Positions 26,987-36,277 of a stretch of 64,000 nt of DNA are shown here, one piece after another. The position numbers and the translations under genes are program-made. The notes beneath the pieces were generated by a model. The model saw only the letters and a list, made by a program, of their open reading frames with translations. It was not told where the DNA came from and did not search any database. The stretch lies in contig NZ_VIGX01000005.1 of the NCBI RefSeq assembly GCF_007858475.1, positions 241,893-305,892 on the forward strand, read 5' to 3'. Position 1 is the stretch's first letter; the number at the start of each line of letters is the position of its first letter. The DNA comes from Tsukamurella conjunctivitidis (lineage in GTDB: Bacteria; Actinomycetota; Actinomycetes; Mycobacteriales; Mycobacteriaceae).

Positions 26987-29659
26987 GTGCAGACCCATGA
27001 GATTCGGAAGCGGTTCACGGACCACTTCGTCAAGGCCGGACACACCTCGGTGCCGAGCGCATCGCTGGTCCTGAACGATCCGAATCAGCTCTTCGTCATC
27101 GCGGGCATGGTTCCCTTCGTGCCGTACTTCCTCGGGCAGCAGACCCCGCCGTACGAGCGCGCCACCTCGATCCAGAAGTGCGTCCGCACACTGGACATCG
27201 AAGAGGTCGGCATCACCACACGCCACAACACCTTCTTCCAGATGGCCGGCAACTTCAGCTTCGGCGACTACTTCAAGCGCGACGCGATCCGCTTCGCCTG
27301 GTCGCTCCTCACGAACCCCGTCGACGAGGGCGGCTTCGGCATGGACCCCGAGCGCCTGTGGTCGACGGTCTACCTCGACGACGACGAGGCTCGCGACCTG
27401 TGGCTCGAGGTCGGCCAGGTGCCCGAACGCATCCAGCGCCGCGGCATGAAGGACAACTACTGGTCCATGGGCATCCCCGGCCCCGCCGGGCCCTGCTCCG
27501 AGATCTTCTACGACCGCGGGCCCGAGTACGGCGTCGAGGGCGGCCCCGAGGCCGACGAGGACCGCTACATCGAGATCTGGAACCTCGTCTTCATGCAGAA
27601 CGAGCGGGGCCAGGGCGGCGGCAAGGAGAACTTCGAGATCCTCGGCGAGCTGCCGAAGAAGAACATCGACACCGGCATGGGCATCGAGCGCGTCGCCTTC
27701 CTGTTGCAGGGGGTCGACAACGTCTACGACACCGATCTGCTGCGCCCCGTCATCGACCGCGCGCAGGAGCTCACGGGCCAGCGCTACAACGCCGGCGATG
27801 CCGAGCACGACCGGCTGTTCCGTGTCATCGCGGACCACACGCGCACCGCTGTCATGCTCATCCAGGACGGCGTGAACCCCGGCAACGACGGCCGCGGCTA
27901 CGTGCTGCGCCGCTTGCTGCGCCGAGTCGTCCGTTCGGCGCGCCTCCTCGGCGCCACCGGCGAGACCATGGGCGAGTTCGTCGACACCGTGCTGTCCACG
28001 ATGTCGCCGTCGTACCCCGAGCTCGCGGACGACGCGCAGCGCATCCGCACCGTCGCCACCGGCGAGGAGCAGGCCTTCCTCAAGACCCTCGAGCAGGGCA
28101 CCACCCTGTTCGGCAACGCCGTCGACTCCACCAAGTCGTCCGGGCAGACGGTGCTCTCCGGCGATGACGCCTTCACCCTGCACGACACCTACGGCTTCCC
28201 GATCGACCTCACGCTGGAGATGGCCTCCGAGGCCGGGCTGTCGGTCGACGAGGACGGCTTCCGCGCCCTCATGGCCGAACAGCGTCAGCGCGCCAAGGAC
28301 GACGCGAACTCCCGCAAGTCGGCCCTCGCCGATCTCTCGGTCTTCCGCGAGTTCGTCGACCGCGGCCCCACCGAGTTCACCGGATTCGACGAGCTCGTCT
28401 CCGACGCCCAGGTCCTCGGCCTGATCAAGGACGGCGTGCGCGTGCCCGTCGTGCACCAGGGCGACGACGTCGAGATCGTGCTCGACCGCAGCCCCCTGTA
28501 TGCCGAGGCCGGCGGACAGCTCGCCGACATCGGCACGATCACCACCGCAGCGGGCGCGCAGATCGTCGTCACCGACGTGCAGCGCGTGGCCAAGACCCTG
28601 TGGCGGCACCAGGGCACCGTCGCCGCCGGCGAGGTCTCCGAGGGCGACACGGTCACCGTCGCCGTCGACGCGGGCCACCGCCACGGCAGCACCCAGGGCC
28701 ACTCCGGCACCCACCTCGTGCACGCCGCGCTGCGCCAGGTGCTCGGTCCCAACGCCGTGCAGGCGGGCTCGCTCAACAAGCCCGGCTACCTGCGCTTCGA
28801 CTTCCGCTGGTCCGGTGGCCTCACCGACGATCAGCGGGCCGACATCGAGCGCGTCACCAATGAGGCCGTCCAGGCCGATTACGCCGTGCACACCGACGTG
28901 ACGGACCTGGAGACCGCGAAGCAGCGCGGCGCGATGGCCCTGTTCGGCGAGAACTACGGCGACCGCGTCCGCGTCGTCGAGATCGGCGGCCCCTTCTCGA
29001 TGGAGCTCTGCGGCGGCACGCACGTCGCGAGCTCGGGCCTCGTCGGGCCGGTGACCGTGCTCGGCGAGAGCTCCGTCGGCTCGGGCGTGCGCCGCGTCGA
29101 GGCGTACGTGGGGCTCGACTCGCAGAAGTTCCTCGCGAAGGAGCACGCGCTCGTCTCGGCGCTGTCCAGCTCGCTCAAGGTGCCCTCCGAGGAGGTGCCC
29201 GGTCGGGTCGAGTCGCTGGTGACGCGCCTCAAGGACGCCGAGAAGGAGCTCGAGAAGCTCCGTGCGCAGGCGGCGTTGTCGGCGCTCGCCGAGCTCGCCT
29301 CGTCGCCCGAGCGCGTCGGCGCTGTGCGGCTCGTCGCCGCGAAGGCGCCGCAGGGCGTGACGGCCGGCGAGCTGCGCGGCCTGGTCTCGCAGCTCAAGGG
29401 TCGTCTCGGGGCGGACCCTGCCGTGATCGCGCTGTTCGCGGTCGACGGCGAGAAGGTTCCGTTCGTGGTGGCCGCCAACGACGCGGCCCAGGACCTGGGA
29501 GTCAAGGCGGGCGATCTGGTCAAGGCCGCGGCGCCTTCGATCGGCGGTCGCGGCGGCGGTAAGGCCGACCTGGCGCAGGGCGCCGGTTCGGACGCCACCG
29601 GTATCGAGGGCGGTATCGCCGCGGTCCGGGCCGAGGTCGCGCGGACGGTCGGCGCCTGA
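26987..29659 (+). CDS. alaS: Alanyl-tRNA synthetase
   Basis: Charges tRNA-Ala and edits mischarged Ser/Gly. The 890 residues are full length. The catalytic core has [18 protein letters not shown] (about residues 88-105) and MGIEREVAFLLQ-type motif 3 (here [12 protein letters not shown], about 230-241). The editing domain has [11 protein letters not shown] (about 571-581) and the zinc motif CGGTHV (about 674-679). The C-terminal C-Ala domain ([12 protein letters not shown]-like end, here [12 protein letters not shown]) closes the protein. The GTG start gives the standard [13 protein letters not shown] opening. Followed 2 bases after its stop by ruvX, as in Rv2555c-Rv2554c. Confidence 0.97.
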   Translation: MQTHEIRKRFTDHFVKAGHTSVPSASLVLNDPNQLFVIAGMVPFVPYFLGQQTPPYERATSIQKCVRTLDIEEVGITTRHNTFFQMAGNFSFGDYFKRDAIRFAWSLLTNPVDEGGFGMDPERLWSTVYLDDDEARDLWLEVGQVPERIQRRGMKDNYWSMGIPGPAGPCSEIFYDRGPEYGVEGGPEADEDRYIEIWNLVFMQNERGQGGGKENFEILGELPKKNIDTGMGIERVAFLLQGVDNVYDTDLLRPVIDRAQELTGQRYNAGDAEHDRLFRVIADHTRTAVMLIQDGVNPGNDGRGYVLRRLLRRVVRSARLLGATGETMGEFVDTVLSTMSPSYPELADDAQRIRTVATGEEQAFLKTLEQGTTLFGNAVDSTKSSGQTVLSGDDAFTLHDTYGFPIDLTLEMASEAGLSVDEDGFRALMAEQRQRAKDDANSRKSALADLSVFREFVDRGPTEFTGFDELVSDAQVLGLIKDGVRVPVVHQGDDVEIVLDRSPLYAEAGGQLADIGTITTAAGAQIVVTDVQRVAKTLWRHQGTVAAGEVSEGDTVTVAVDAGHRHGSTQGHSGTHLVHAALRQVLGPNAVQAGSLNKPGYLRFDFRWSGGLTDDQRADIERVTNEAVQADYAVHTDVTDLETAKQRGAMALFGENYGDRVRVVEIGGPFSMELCGGTHVASSGLVGPVTVLGESSVGSGVRRVEAYVGLDSQKFLAKEHALVSALSSSLKVPSEEVPGRVESLVTRLKDAEKELEKLRAQAALSALAELASSPERVGAVRLVAAKAPQGVTAGELRGLVSQLKGRLGADPAVIALFAVDGEKVPFVVAANDAAQDLGVKAGDLVKAAAPSIGGRGGGKADLAQGAGSDATGIEGGIAAVRAEVARTVGA

Positions 29660-29661
29660 CG

Positions 29662-30150
29662 GTGGGCGGCGCGGAACCCGCCTGGGAGCGGGGCCGACGG
29701 CTGGCCCTCGACGTGGGCAAGGCCCGCATCGGGGTGGCCGTCTCCGATCCCGACGGGATCCTCGCGACACCGGTGGAGACGGTGCGCGCGGCGAAGGACG
29801 GGTCCGACCTGCGGCGGATCGCCCAACTCGTGGTCGATTACGAGCCGGTGGAGATCGTGATCGGGATGCCCCGAACGCTGCGGGGCGAGCGGGGCTCGTC
29901 GGCGCGGATGGCGGAGGGATTCGCCCGACGGCTCGCCGACGTGCTCGGTGCCGCGAATGCAACACCGCCGCGGGTATGTTTTTCGGATGAGCGCTTCACC
30001 ACCGTCACGGCGCAGCGGGCGCTGCGGGAGAACGGGGTGCGGGCGAAGGAGCAGCGAGCGGTGATCGATCAGGCCGCCGCGGTGGCCATCCTGCAGGGAT
30101 GGCTCGACGAGCGGCGGCCGGTCCCCGGCCGCGAGGAGGTCGACGAGTGA
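29662..30150 (+). CDS. ruvX: Holliday junction resolvase-like protein RuvX/YqgF
   Basis: A 162-residue RNase H-fold nuclease-like protein (YqgF), implicated in pre-16S rRNA processing in Escherichia coli and in Holliday-junction cleavage in mycobacteria. The N-terminal [18 protein letters not shown] (about residues 16-33) supplies the first catalytic Asp, [16 protein letters not shown] (about 69-84) is the family signature, and [15 protein letters not shown] (about 110-124) holds further acidic residues. GTG at 29662 follows the alaS stop by 2 bases and its own stop overlaps mltG by 4, so alaS-ruvX-mltG-aroE is one operon. Confidence 0.93.
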   Translation: MGGAEPAWERGRRLALDVGKARIGVAVSDPDGILATPVETVRAAKDGSDLRRIAQLVVDYEPVEIVIGMPRTLRGERGSSARMAEGFARRLADVLGAANATPPRVCFSDERFTTVTAQRALRENGVRAKEQRAVIDQAAAVAILQGWLDERRPVPGREEVDE

Positions 30151-31403
30151 GCGACGGGTGGAACAGGCACCGGGCCGAGCCGGTGTCGGTCGGCGAACAG
30201 CGGACCACCCGGGCCGAGCGGCGTCGGGCCGCGGAGCGCGCGCGGATCAAGCGGCGGCGGCGCGTCGCCCTGCTGTCGATGCTCGTGGTCTTCCTGGTGG
30301 TCGTGGGCGGCGTGCTGTGGACCGTGCGCGGTTCCCTCTTCGGCGGCGCCGCGGCGCCCGACGACTACGCGTCCGGGCAGGCGGGACCCGAGGTGGTGGT
30401 GCACATCGTCGGGCAGAACAACTCGGATTTCGCGCAGAATCTCGTCGACGCCGGGGTCGTGAAGTCGGTGGGCGCGTTCAACCAGGCCGCGGGCGACAAG
30501 CCGATCTCCGCGGGCTATTACGAGCTGCGCAAGTCCCTGCCCGCGGCCGAGGCCGTCACCATGCTCGTCGACCCGGACCGCTCGCACCGCGTCGGCATGC
30601 TCAACGTGCCCGCCGGCGCGGTCCTCGACGACAAGCGCAACAAGGACGGCAAGACCGCGCTCGGCATCTTCAGCCAGCTCTCCGCGGCCACGGCGCACAC
30701 CGTCGACGGTGTGAAGAAGCAGACGCCGAAGGCCGATTTCGTGAGGATCGCGTCCTCCGCGACCGTCGCCGATCTGGGCGTCCCGGAGTGGGCGGCCGGC
30801 ACCGTCACCCGGCTCAAGGGCGACCACCGGCGTCTCGAGGGGCTCATCGCGCCCGGCATCTGGGACCAGATCGATCCCGCGGGCACGCCGATCGCCATCC
30901 TCAAGCAGCTCATCACCGCCTCCGCGAAGCAGTACGAGGCCCAGGGCCTGCTCACCGCGAGCCGCAGTTCGGCGGCCAAGCTGGCGCCCTACCAGGTGCT
31001 GGTGTCGGCGTCGATCGTCGAACGCGAGGTCAACCAGGCGGACGACTACCCCAAGGTGGCCCGCGTGATCCTCAACCGGCTCGCCAAGAACCAGAAGCTC
31101 GAGATGGACTCGACGGTCAACTACGGCGAGGCCGTGACCGGCATCGACGTCGCGGGCGAGAAGCTGCTCAAGAAGACCGAGTGGAACACCTACGCCAAGA
31201 CGGGCCTGCCCGCCACGCCGATCGGCGCCGTCGGCACCGACGCGCTCGTCGCGACGGAGAACCCGGCGCCGGGCCCGTGGCTGTACTTCGTCACCGTCGA
31301 CAACAAGGGCACCACCCTCTTCACCGATGACTTCGCGCAGCACGAGCGGAACCGGCAGAAGGCCTGCGACACCAAGTTCCTCACGGTGGGCTGCGGGCCG
31401 TGA
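30147..31403 (+). CDS. mltG: Endolytic murein transglycosylase MltG (YceG)
   Basis: Cleaves nascent peptidoglycan strands at the membrane. The 418 residues have an Arg-rich cytosolic N terminus (about 1-38), a single membrane helix [19 protein letters not shown] (about 39-57), a LysM-like region, and the YceG catalytic domain. The catalytic Glu is in SIVEREV (about 288-294), and [16 protein letters not shown] follows. GTG 30147 is supported by GAGGAGGT at 30133-30140 and a 4-base overlap with ruvX; the upstream GTG/ATG at 30099 reads through ruvX and is not needed. Matches Rv2553c. Confidence 0.93.
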   Translation: MSDGWNRHRAEPVSVGEQRTTRAERRRAAERARIKRRRRVALLSMLVVFLVVVGGVLWTVRGSLFGGAAAPDDYASGQAGPEVVVHIVGQNNSDFAQNLVDAGVVKSVGAFNQAAGDKPISAGYYELRKSLPAAEAVTMLVDPDRSHRVGMLNVPAGAVLDDKRNKDGKTALGIFSQLSAATAHTVDGVKKQTPKADFVRIASSATVADLGVPEWAAGTVTRLKGDHRRLEGLIAPGIWDQIDPAGTPIAILKQLITASAKQYEAQGLLTASRSSAAKLAPYQVLVSASIVEREVNQADDYPKVARVILNRLAKNQKLEMDSTVNYGEAVTGIDVAGEKLLKKTEWNTYAKTGLPATPIGAVGTDALVATENPAPGPWLYFVTVDNKGTTLFTDDFAQHERNRQKACDTKFLTVGCGP

Positions 31404-32212
31404 CGCGGCGCGCCGCCGTCCTCGGCAAGCCGATCGCGCACTCGCTCTCGCCCGTCCTGCACGGCGCGGCGTTCGCCGCTTTGGGCCTGGACTGGTCCTA
31501 CGAACGGATCGAGTGCGACGCCGACGCGTTGCCCGGCCTCGTCGGCGGGTTCGGCCCGGAGTGGGTCGGCGTCTCGGTCACGATGCCCGGCAAGTTCGCG
31601 GCGCTGGAGTTCGCCGACGAGCGCACCGACCGCGCCGTCACCGTCGGCTCCGCCAACACCCTGGTCCGTACCGCGGCGGGGTGGCTCGCCGACTGCACCG
31701 ACGTCGACGGTGCCGAAGGCCTCCTCGCAGAGTGCGGCGCGAAGGGGGAGTCCGCGATCGTCGTCGGCGCCGGCGGCACCGCTCGGCCGGTCTTCGCCGC
31801 CCTCGGTGACCGGGGTTTCCGCCGCGTGGTGGTGCTCGCCCGTTCCGAGGAGCGCGCGCAGGGCGCGCTGGCGTGCGCCGAGGCGTTCGGGCTCGCCGCG
31901 AGCTGGGCGCCGCTCGCCGCGGCCTCGGTTCCGGCCGCCGACGCGGTCGTCTCGACGCTGCCCGGCACGACGCAGTCCGACGACTTCCCGCTCATGGACG
32001 CGTTGTCGTCCGCGGCGCCGGCCGTGGCCGACGTCGCCTACGACCCGTGGCCGACGCTGCTGGTGGCGGCCGCGCAGGCGAAGGGCGCGCGCACTGCGGG
32101 CGGTCTGACGATGCTGCTGCACCAGGCCTTCCGACAGGCCGAGTGGTTCTCCGGGCGTCCCGCGCCCCGCGAGGCGATGGCGGCGGCGCTGACCGCCGCG
32201 AGGGAGGCATGA
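31400..32212 (+). CDS. aroE: Shikimate dehydrogenase
   Basis: NADPH-dependent reduction of 3-dehydroshikimate to shikimate in aromatic amino acid synthesis. The 270 residues open with AVLGKPIAHSLSPVLH, the substrate-binding Ser-Leu-Ser motif at about residues 12-20. VTMPGKFAAL (about 56-65) supplies the catalytic Lys, and ADCTDVDGAEG plus VVGAGGTARPVFAAL (about 117-131) form the Asp and nucleotide-binding segments. The C-terminal GGLTMLLHQAF is typical. GTG start overlaps the mltG stop by 4 bases. Position equals Rv2552c. Identification is secure. Confidence 0.95.
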   Translation: MTRRAAVLGKPIAHSLSPVLHGAAFAALGLDWSYERIECDADALPGLVGGFGPEWVGVSVTMPGKFAALEFADERTDRAVTVGSANTLVRTAAGWLADCTDVDGAEGLLAECGAKGESAIVVGAGGTARPVFAALGDRGFRRVVVLARSEERAQGALACAEAFGLAASWAPLAAASVPAADAVVSTLPGTTQSDDFPLMDALSSAAPAVADVAYDPWPTLLVAAAQAKGARTAGGLTMLLHQAFRQAEWFSGRPAPREAMAAALTAAREA

Positions 32213-32622
32213 TGTCCGAATTCCGTCACCGGTTCCGGCCGCGCTACTACGAGATCGACCGCCAGGGCGTCGTGTTCAACATGTGGTACCTCGCGTACCT
32301 CGACGACGCCGTCGGCCGGTTCTTCACCGAGCGCGGCGCGGCGTGGGAGCAGTGGGTCGGCCAGGGCTTCGACACCCAGGTCGTGCACGTCGAACTCGAC
32401 TACGCCGCCGGGCTCACCGATGACCGGGACTCCGAGATCGTGATCCGGCCCGGCCGGATCGGGAACAAGAGCTTCACGCTCGACTTCGCCTTCGAGACGG
32501 ACCTCGAGGCCGGGGAGCCGAAACGCGCCGTCGCCGGCCGGATCGTCTACGCCGTGATCGCCGCCGACGGTTCGGGCGCGATCACGGTCCCCGATGCGCT
32601 GCGCGAGGCCCTGCAGGCCTGA
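32209..32622 (+). CDS. Hotdog-fold acyl-CoA thioesterase (4-hydroxybenzoyl-CoA type)
   Basis: A 137-residue hotdog-fold thioesterase. The 4HBT signature is YYEIDRQGVVFNMWYLAYLD (about residues 12-31), with the catalytic-type Asp in EIDRQG. The next helix holds FFTERG. Acts on an unknown acyl-CoA in the cytosol. ATG 32209 overlaps the aroE stop (ATGA); a second ATG follows directly at 32212, and a GGGAGG ribosome binding site precedes both. Co-transcription with the mltG-aroE operon is likely. Confidence 0.86.
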   Translation: MMSEFRHRFRPRYYEIDRQGVVFNMWYLAYLDDAVGRFFTERGAAWEQWVGQGFDTQVVHVELDYAAGLTDDRDSEIVIRPGRIGNKSFTLDFAFETDLEAGEPKRAVAGRIVYAVIAADGSGAITVPDALREALQA

Positions 32623-32634
32623 CACACTGGGCCC

Positions 32635-33063
32635 GTGGAGTGGGGGCTCTTCGGGGGTTTCGTCCTGGCGCTGTTCGTGTCGTGGTGCGCCGCGCTGTGC
32701 TGGTACGACGTGCGCGAGCGTCGCCTGCCGAACGCGCTGACGCTGCCCGCTGCGGGCGTCGCTGTGGTCGGCTCGCTCTGGGCCCTGGTCGACGGTGCGC
32801 CCGCCTCCTTGGTCGGCGCCACCCTCTGGACGGCGGTGAACGCCGCCGCCTTCCTCGCGCGCGGGATGGGCGCCGGCGACGTGAAGCTGGCGCCGACGCT
32901 CGGCGCGGTGGTCGGCGCCGCGAGCGGTGTGCCGGAGGTGCTGCTCGCCGTCCTGGGCGCGCAGGTCGTCACCATCGCCTGGGCCATCGCCGCCCGCGAT
33001 CGGACGGTGCCACATGGCCCGGCGATGATCGCCGCCGCCCTCGTGGCTGTGCTCGTGGCGTGA
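32635..33063 (+). CDS. Prepilin peptidase (A24 family), short form
   Basis: A 142-residue membrane aspartyl protease of the type IV prepilin peptidase family, core domain only. The two catalytic Asp residues are in CWYDVRERRLPN (about residues 22-33) and the family motif GAGDVKLAPTLGA (about 79-91). Four to five membrane helices. The N-terminal methylase part of the long PilD form is absent, as usual in actinobacterial homologues. GTG 32635 is 12 bases after the thioesterase stop. In M. tuberculosis the equivalent position is Rv2551c. No pilin gene is in the window, so its substrate is elsewhere. Convergent with the MarR gene, stops adjacent. Confidence 0.87.
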   Translation: MEWGLFGGFVLALFVSWCAALCWYDVRERRLPNALTLPAAGVAVVGSLWALVDGAPASLVGATLWTAVNAAAFLARGMGAGDVKLAPTLGAVVGAASGVPEVLLAVLGAQVVTIAWAIAARDRTVPHGPAMIAAALVAVLVA

Positions 33064-33540
33064 TCAGCCGGCGGTGAGCCGCCGGAGGAGTGCGTCGAGC
33101 GTCTGCAGTTCCTCGCGGGTCAGCGCGGAGAGGAGTTCGCGCTCGCGCTCGACGTGTCCGGGCAGTACGCGCTCGACGAGTCGACGACCGTGCGCGGTGA
33201 GCGTCACGGTCTTCCCCCGGCCGTCGGCCGGATTCGGGCTGCGTGCGACGAGCCCCGCCGTCTCCAGACGATCGAGCCGGGAGGTCAGGCCGGCCCGGGT
33301 TATCAGGAGCTGGTCCGCGAGCGATGCCGGGGAGAGCGCATACGGTGCGCCGCAGCGGCGCAGTGTCGCGAGCACATCGAACTCGCCCCGTCGGAGGCCC
33401 TCGTGCTCCAACGGAACCTCGATGGCGGCGCGGCCGGCGGCCTCGAGATTCGCGAGACGTCCGATGACGCTCATCGGCAGCGTGTCGAGATCGGGGTACT
33501 CGGTGTGCCACTGGGCCATGGCGGCGTCGACGTCCTGCAC
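33064..33540 (-). CDS. MarR-family transcriptional regulator
   Basis: A 158-residue winged-helix repressor. It has the N-terminal dimerisation segment WHTEYPDLDTLPMSVIGRL (about residues 10-28), a winged helix with LADQLLITRAGLTSRLDRLE (about 73-92) and a basic wing NPADGRGKTVTLT. The open frame begins at 33585 but the GTG at 33540 gives the family-typical N terminus and leaves a regulatory gap; ATG 33519 is also possible. Divergent from the cupin gene, with a tandem operator between them, so it likely represses itself and the cupin. Inducer unknown. Confidence 0.84.
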   Translation of the reverse strand: MQDVDAAMAQWHTEYPDLDTLPMSVIGRLANLEAAGRAAIEVPLEHEGLRRGEFDVLATLRRCGAPYALSPASLADQLLITRAGLTSRLDRLETAGLVARSPNPADGRGKTVTLTAHGRRLVERVLPGHVERERELLSALTREELQTLDALLRRLTAG

Positions 33541-33566
33541 GGGCCGAGGGTACCTCTTGACCAAGA

Positions 33567-33606
33567 TAGTTAGATGGTGAATCATTAGTAGTTAGACGGC
33601 TAATCA
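33567..33606. promoter_or_regulatory. Tandem 18-base operator repeats between MarR and cupin genes
   Basis: Two direct repeats at 33567-33584 and 33589-33606 share 15 of 18 bases and both start TAGTTAGA and end AATCA. They are 22 bases apart start to start, about two helical turns. The second contains TTAG-ACGG-CTAA, an inverted repeat. The segment is AT-rich compared with its flanks and lies in the only gap between the divergent genes. Confidence 0.65.
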
Positions 33607-33619
33607 ATGGAGGAAGATC

Positions 33620-34081
33620 ATGATCGTGCAGGATCCTGAGATCGTGGGCGGCGAGGACGGTCCGCAGGTGGCGCTGTTCGTCGACGCGGCGGCAACGGGA
33701 GGAGCGGTGAGCGTGCAGCGCGTGCACCTTCCCGCCGGTGCCGACGGCGCCTCACCCCATTTCCACACCAGGTCGACCGAGGTCTTCCATATCCTCGACG
33801 GTGCGCTCGAGATGCTCATCGGCGACGAACTCCGCGTGGTCGCCGCGGGCGGGCTCGCCGTGATCCCGCCGGACACGGTGCACGCCTTCGCCGCACATGC
33901 CGGACGTGCGGCGACGGCGCTCATCGTGCTGACGCCGGGCGTGGAGCGCTTCGGGTACTTCCGGCTCCTCCGCGATGTCGCATCCGGCGCGGCGGCACCG
34001 TCGGAGCTGCTCGCGGCGCAGGACGAGTACGACAACCACTTCGTCGACAGTCCACTCTGGCGCGAACGTCCGCGCGGCTGA
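33620..34081 (+). CDS. Cupin-domain protein
   Basis: A 153-residue single-domain cupin. Cupin motif 1 is seen as GADGASPHFHTRSTEVFHIL (about residues 39-58), with two His and a Glu as probable metal ligands, and motif 2 as PPDTVHAFA (about 83-91). The C-terminal part DEYDNHFVDSPLW is unassigned. A strong ribosome binding site GGAGGAAG lies at 33609-33616. Enzymatic or sensing role not determinable; many such MarR-linked cupins are quercetinase- or dioxygenase-like. Expression is probably controlled by the divergent MarR protein through the tandem repeats. Confidence 0.83.
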   Translation: MIVQDPEIVGGEDGPQVALFVDAAATGGAVSVQRVHLPAGADGASPHFHTRSTEVFHILDGALEMLIGDELRVVAAGGLAVIPPDTVHAFAAHAGRAATALIVLTPGVERFGYFRLLRDVASGAAAPSELLAAQDEYDNHFVDSPLWRERPRG

Positions 34082-34154
34082 GCCGACGATTCCCTTGGAT
34101 CCACGGTGAGCGCAAGGGGTCACAGACGAAACCGCGCCGCCTACCGTCGAATCC

Positions 34155-35249
34155 GTGACCGCGCCTACCTCACGCCCTGTCCTCGGGATAGCCCTGGAGC
34201 CCTTCGGCTGGCATCCCGCAGCGTTCGCGGAGGTGGGAGCGGATCCACTGGAGGCCACCTCCGCGGAGCACTGGGTTGGGCTGGCCCGCTCCGCGGAGGC
34301 GGCCGCCGCCGACCTCGTGACCTTCGAGGATTCCTTCTCCCTCTCCGGGCGTGACCGCCTCTCGGGCCGGTTCGACGCCACCCTGCTCGCCGCCCGCGTG
34401 GCGCCCGCGGTCCCGCGGATCGGGCTGGTCCCGACCGTCACCGCCACGCACACCGAGCCCTTCCACGCCTCGAAGGCCATCGCGACGCTCGACTACGTCA
34501 GCGGTGGCCGTGCCGGAGTGCTTCCGGCGACCACGGGCGCCGCTGCCGACGCGGCGCTCTTCGGCCGCAAGGCCCCCCAGGACGCGGCGTCGCGCGCCGG
34601 CGAGGCCCGCGAGTACGTCGAGGTGCTGCGCGACCTCTGGGACAGCTGGGAGGACGAGGCGATCGTCAAGGACGTCGCCACCGGTCGGTTCGTCGACCGG
34701 GACCGACTGCACTACATCGACTTCCAGGGCGAGAACTTCTCCGTCAAGGGTCCGTCGATCACGCCCCGGCCACCGCAGGGGCGGCCGCCGGTGGTCGTGC
34801 GCGTCGCCGACGCGGCCGCCGAATCGGTCGCCGCGGACGCGGATCTCGCGATTGTGCCCGCAGGTAGCGACGAGGAGTTGGCAGAGACCGCCCGCCGGCT
34901 TCGAGCCTCCGGGGTCCCGCTCCTTCTCGTGGACGTGACCGTCCACCTCGCCGACTCCGAGCGGACCGCGCTGCGCCGCATCGAGAAGCTGGACCGCCGC
35001 GAACCCGCGGACGACGACACCCGGGTGTTCGCCGGTACGGGGGAGTCGCTCGCCCGCGCCGTGGCTGGCTGGCAGTCCCTCGGCTTCGACGGCGCCCGGC
35101 TGCGCCCGGGCGTCAACGCCGTGGACCTGCCCAGGCTCCGCGCGTCCTTCGCGCCGCTCCTGCCCGGGGCTCCGCGGACGGGGACGCTCCGCGAGATCCT
35201 GGGTCTCGGGCCCGCGATCAACCGCTTCGCCGCCGTGAAGGGGGCCTGA
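34155..35249 (+). CDS. Luciferase-like FMN-dependent monooxygenase (LLM class), first of three
   Basis: A 364-residue member of the bacterial luciferase-like flavin-dependent oxidoreductase superfamily. Typical segments: AAAADLVTFEDSFSLSGR near residues 50-67, VPRIGLVPTVTATHTEPFHASKAIATLDYVS-type core (HTEPFHASKAIATLD about 98-112), SGGRAGVLPATTG, and IDFQGENFSVKGPSITPRPP (the substrate/flavin region). It resembles members found beside NtaA/SnaA-type monooxygenases and ABC transporters. Uses reduced FMN supplied by a separate reductase, which is not encoded nearby. GTG 34155; stop overlaps the next ATG (TGATG), so it is the first gene of a three-monooxygenase operon. Confidence 0.84.
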   Translation: MTAPTSRPVLGIALEPFGWHPAAFAEVGADPLEATSAEHWVGLARSAEAAAADLVTFEDSFSLSGRDRLSGRFDATLLAARVAPAVPRIGLVPTVTATHTEPFHASKAIATLDYVSGGRAGVLPATTGAAADAALFGRKAPQDAASRAGEAREYVEVLRDLWDSWEDEAIVKDVATGRFVDRDRLHYIDFQGENFSVKGPSITPRPPQGRPPVVVRVADAAAESVAADADLAIVPAGSDEELAETARRLRASGVPLLLVDVTVHLADSERTALRRIEKLDRREPADDDTRVFAGTGESLARAVAGWQSLGFDGARLRPGVNAVDLPRLRASFAPLLPGAPRTGTLREILGLGPAINRFAAVKGA

Positions 35250-36277
35250 TGACCGGCCTGAACGTCCTCGATCTGGCGCCGATCCCGGACGGGGGAACCC
35301 CGTCGGACGCACTCCGCAACACCCTGGATCTCGCGCGGCGCGCGGAGGACTGGGGGTACGGCCGGTACTGGGTGGCCGAGCACCACTTCGCGCACGTCGC
35401 GAGCGCCGCTCCGGCCGTCCTCATCGCCGAGATCCTGGCCCGCACCACCCGGATCCGTGTCGGTTCCGCGGCCGTGCTCATCGGCTTCACCACCGCACCC
35501 GCCGTCGCCGACGCCTTCGGCGTGCTCGCCTCCCTGCACCCCGGCCGGGTGGACATCGGACTCGGGAGGACGGGGCAACGCCTGCGGACGCCCCCGCCGG
35601 GCGCGCCGGCACCGAATCCGGCGATCGTCGCCGGCTACGAACAGCTCTACCACCCGAAGGCCGAGCCGCCGACCTACACGCAGCAGGTCGACGACGTCCT
35701 CGCCCTGGTGTCCGGCACGTTCGTGGCAGACGGTCACCCGCTGCGTTCGCCCGTCGCCGAGGCGGCCCACGACGCGCCCGTCTGGATCTTCGGCAGCAGC
35801 GCGGGGGAGAGCGCTCGCCTGGCCGGCGCCCGCGGCCTGCCCTTCGTCGCCAATTACCACGTGAGCCCGAGAACCACCGTCGAGGCGGCGCAGGCGTACC
35901 GTGACGCCTTCCGGCCCTCGGCGCGACTCGCCGAGCCCCGCCTCGTGGTCAGCGCAGACGTGGTGGTCGGCGATACCGACGACCAGGCTCGCGAGCTCGC
36001 CTCCGGCTTCCCCGCGTGGGTGCACTCCATCCGCCACGGCAGCGGCGCCATCGCCTACCCGCGCGACAGCTCCGCACTCACCGACGATCAGCGCGCCGCG
36101 GTCGCCGACCGGACCGAGACCCAGTTCGTCGGCGAGGCCGGCCGCGTCGCCGACGGACTGCGTGCGCTCGCCGAGCGCACCGGCGCCGACGAACTCGTGA
36201 TCACCTCGGTCACCCACGACCACGCCGCGCGCCTGCGCAGCCACGAACTGCTCGCCAAGGAATGGGGACTGCTATGA
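35249..36277 (+). CDS. Luciferase-like monooxygenase, MsnO8-like
   Basis: A 342-residue LLM-class oxidoreductase. It opens NVLDLAPIPDGGTPSDAL, the usual opening of the MsnO8-like subgroup, then YGRYWVAEHHFAHVASAAP (about residues 34-52), the flavin-binding RIRVGSAAVLIGF (about 70-82) and DIGLGRTGQR. GTPase-like or other motifs are absent. Substrate unknown; many subgroup members are linked to sulfonate or S-substituted cysteine use. Coupled to both neighbours by overlapping stop and start codons, so all three monooxygenases should be made in equal amounts. Confidence 0.86.
   Translation: MTGLNVLDLAPIPDGGTPSDALRNTLDLARRAEDWGYGRYWVAEHHFAHVASAAPAVLIAEILARTTRIRVGSAAVLIGFTTAPAVADAFGVLASLHPGRVDIGLGRTGQRLRTPPPGAPAPNPAIVAGYEQLYHPKAEPPTYTQQVDDVLALVSGTFVADGHPLRSPVAEAAHDAPVWIFGSSAGESARLAGARGLPFVANYHVSPRTTVEAAQAYRDAFRPSARLAEPRLVVSADVVVGDTDDQARELASGFPAWVHSIRHGSGAIAYPRDSSALTDDQRAAVADRTETQFVGEAGRVADGLRALAERTGADELVITSVTHDHAARLRSHELLAKEWGLL

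Noticed and set aside
26423-29965. 1180-codon minus-strand frame opposite rarA and alaS
   Set aside because: Antisense shadow of alaS, with no recognisable domain and an Ala/Gly/Arg-biased composition.
33068-33085. CCGGCGG/CCGCCGG hairpin as terminator of the prepilin peptidase gene
   Set aside because: It lies inside the last codons of the convergent MarR gene and such short GC stems are frequent by chance at this base composition.
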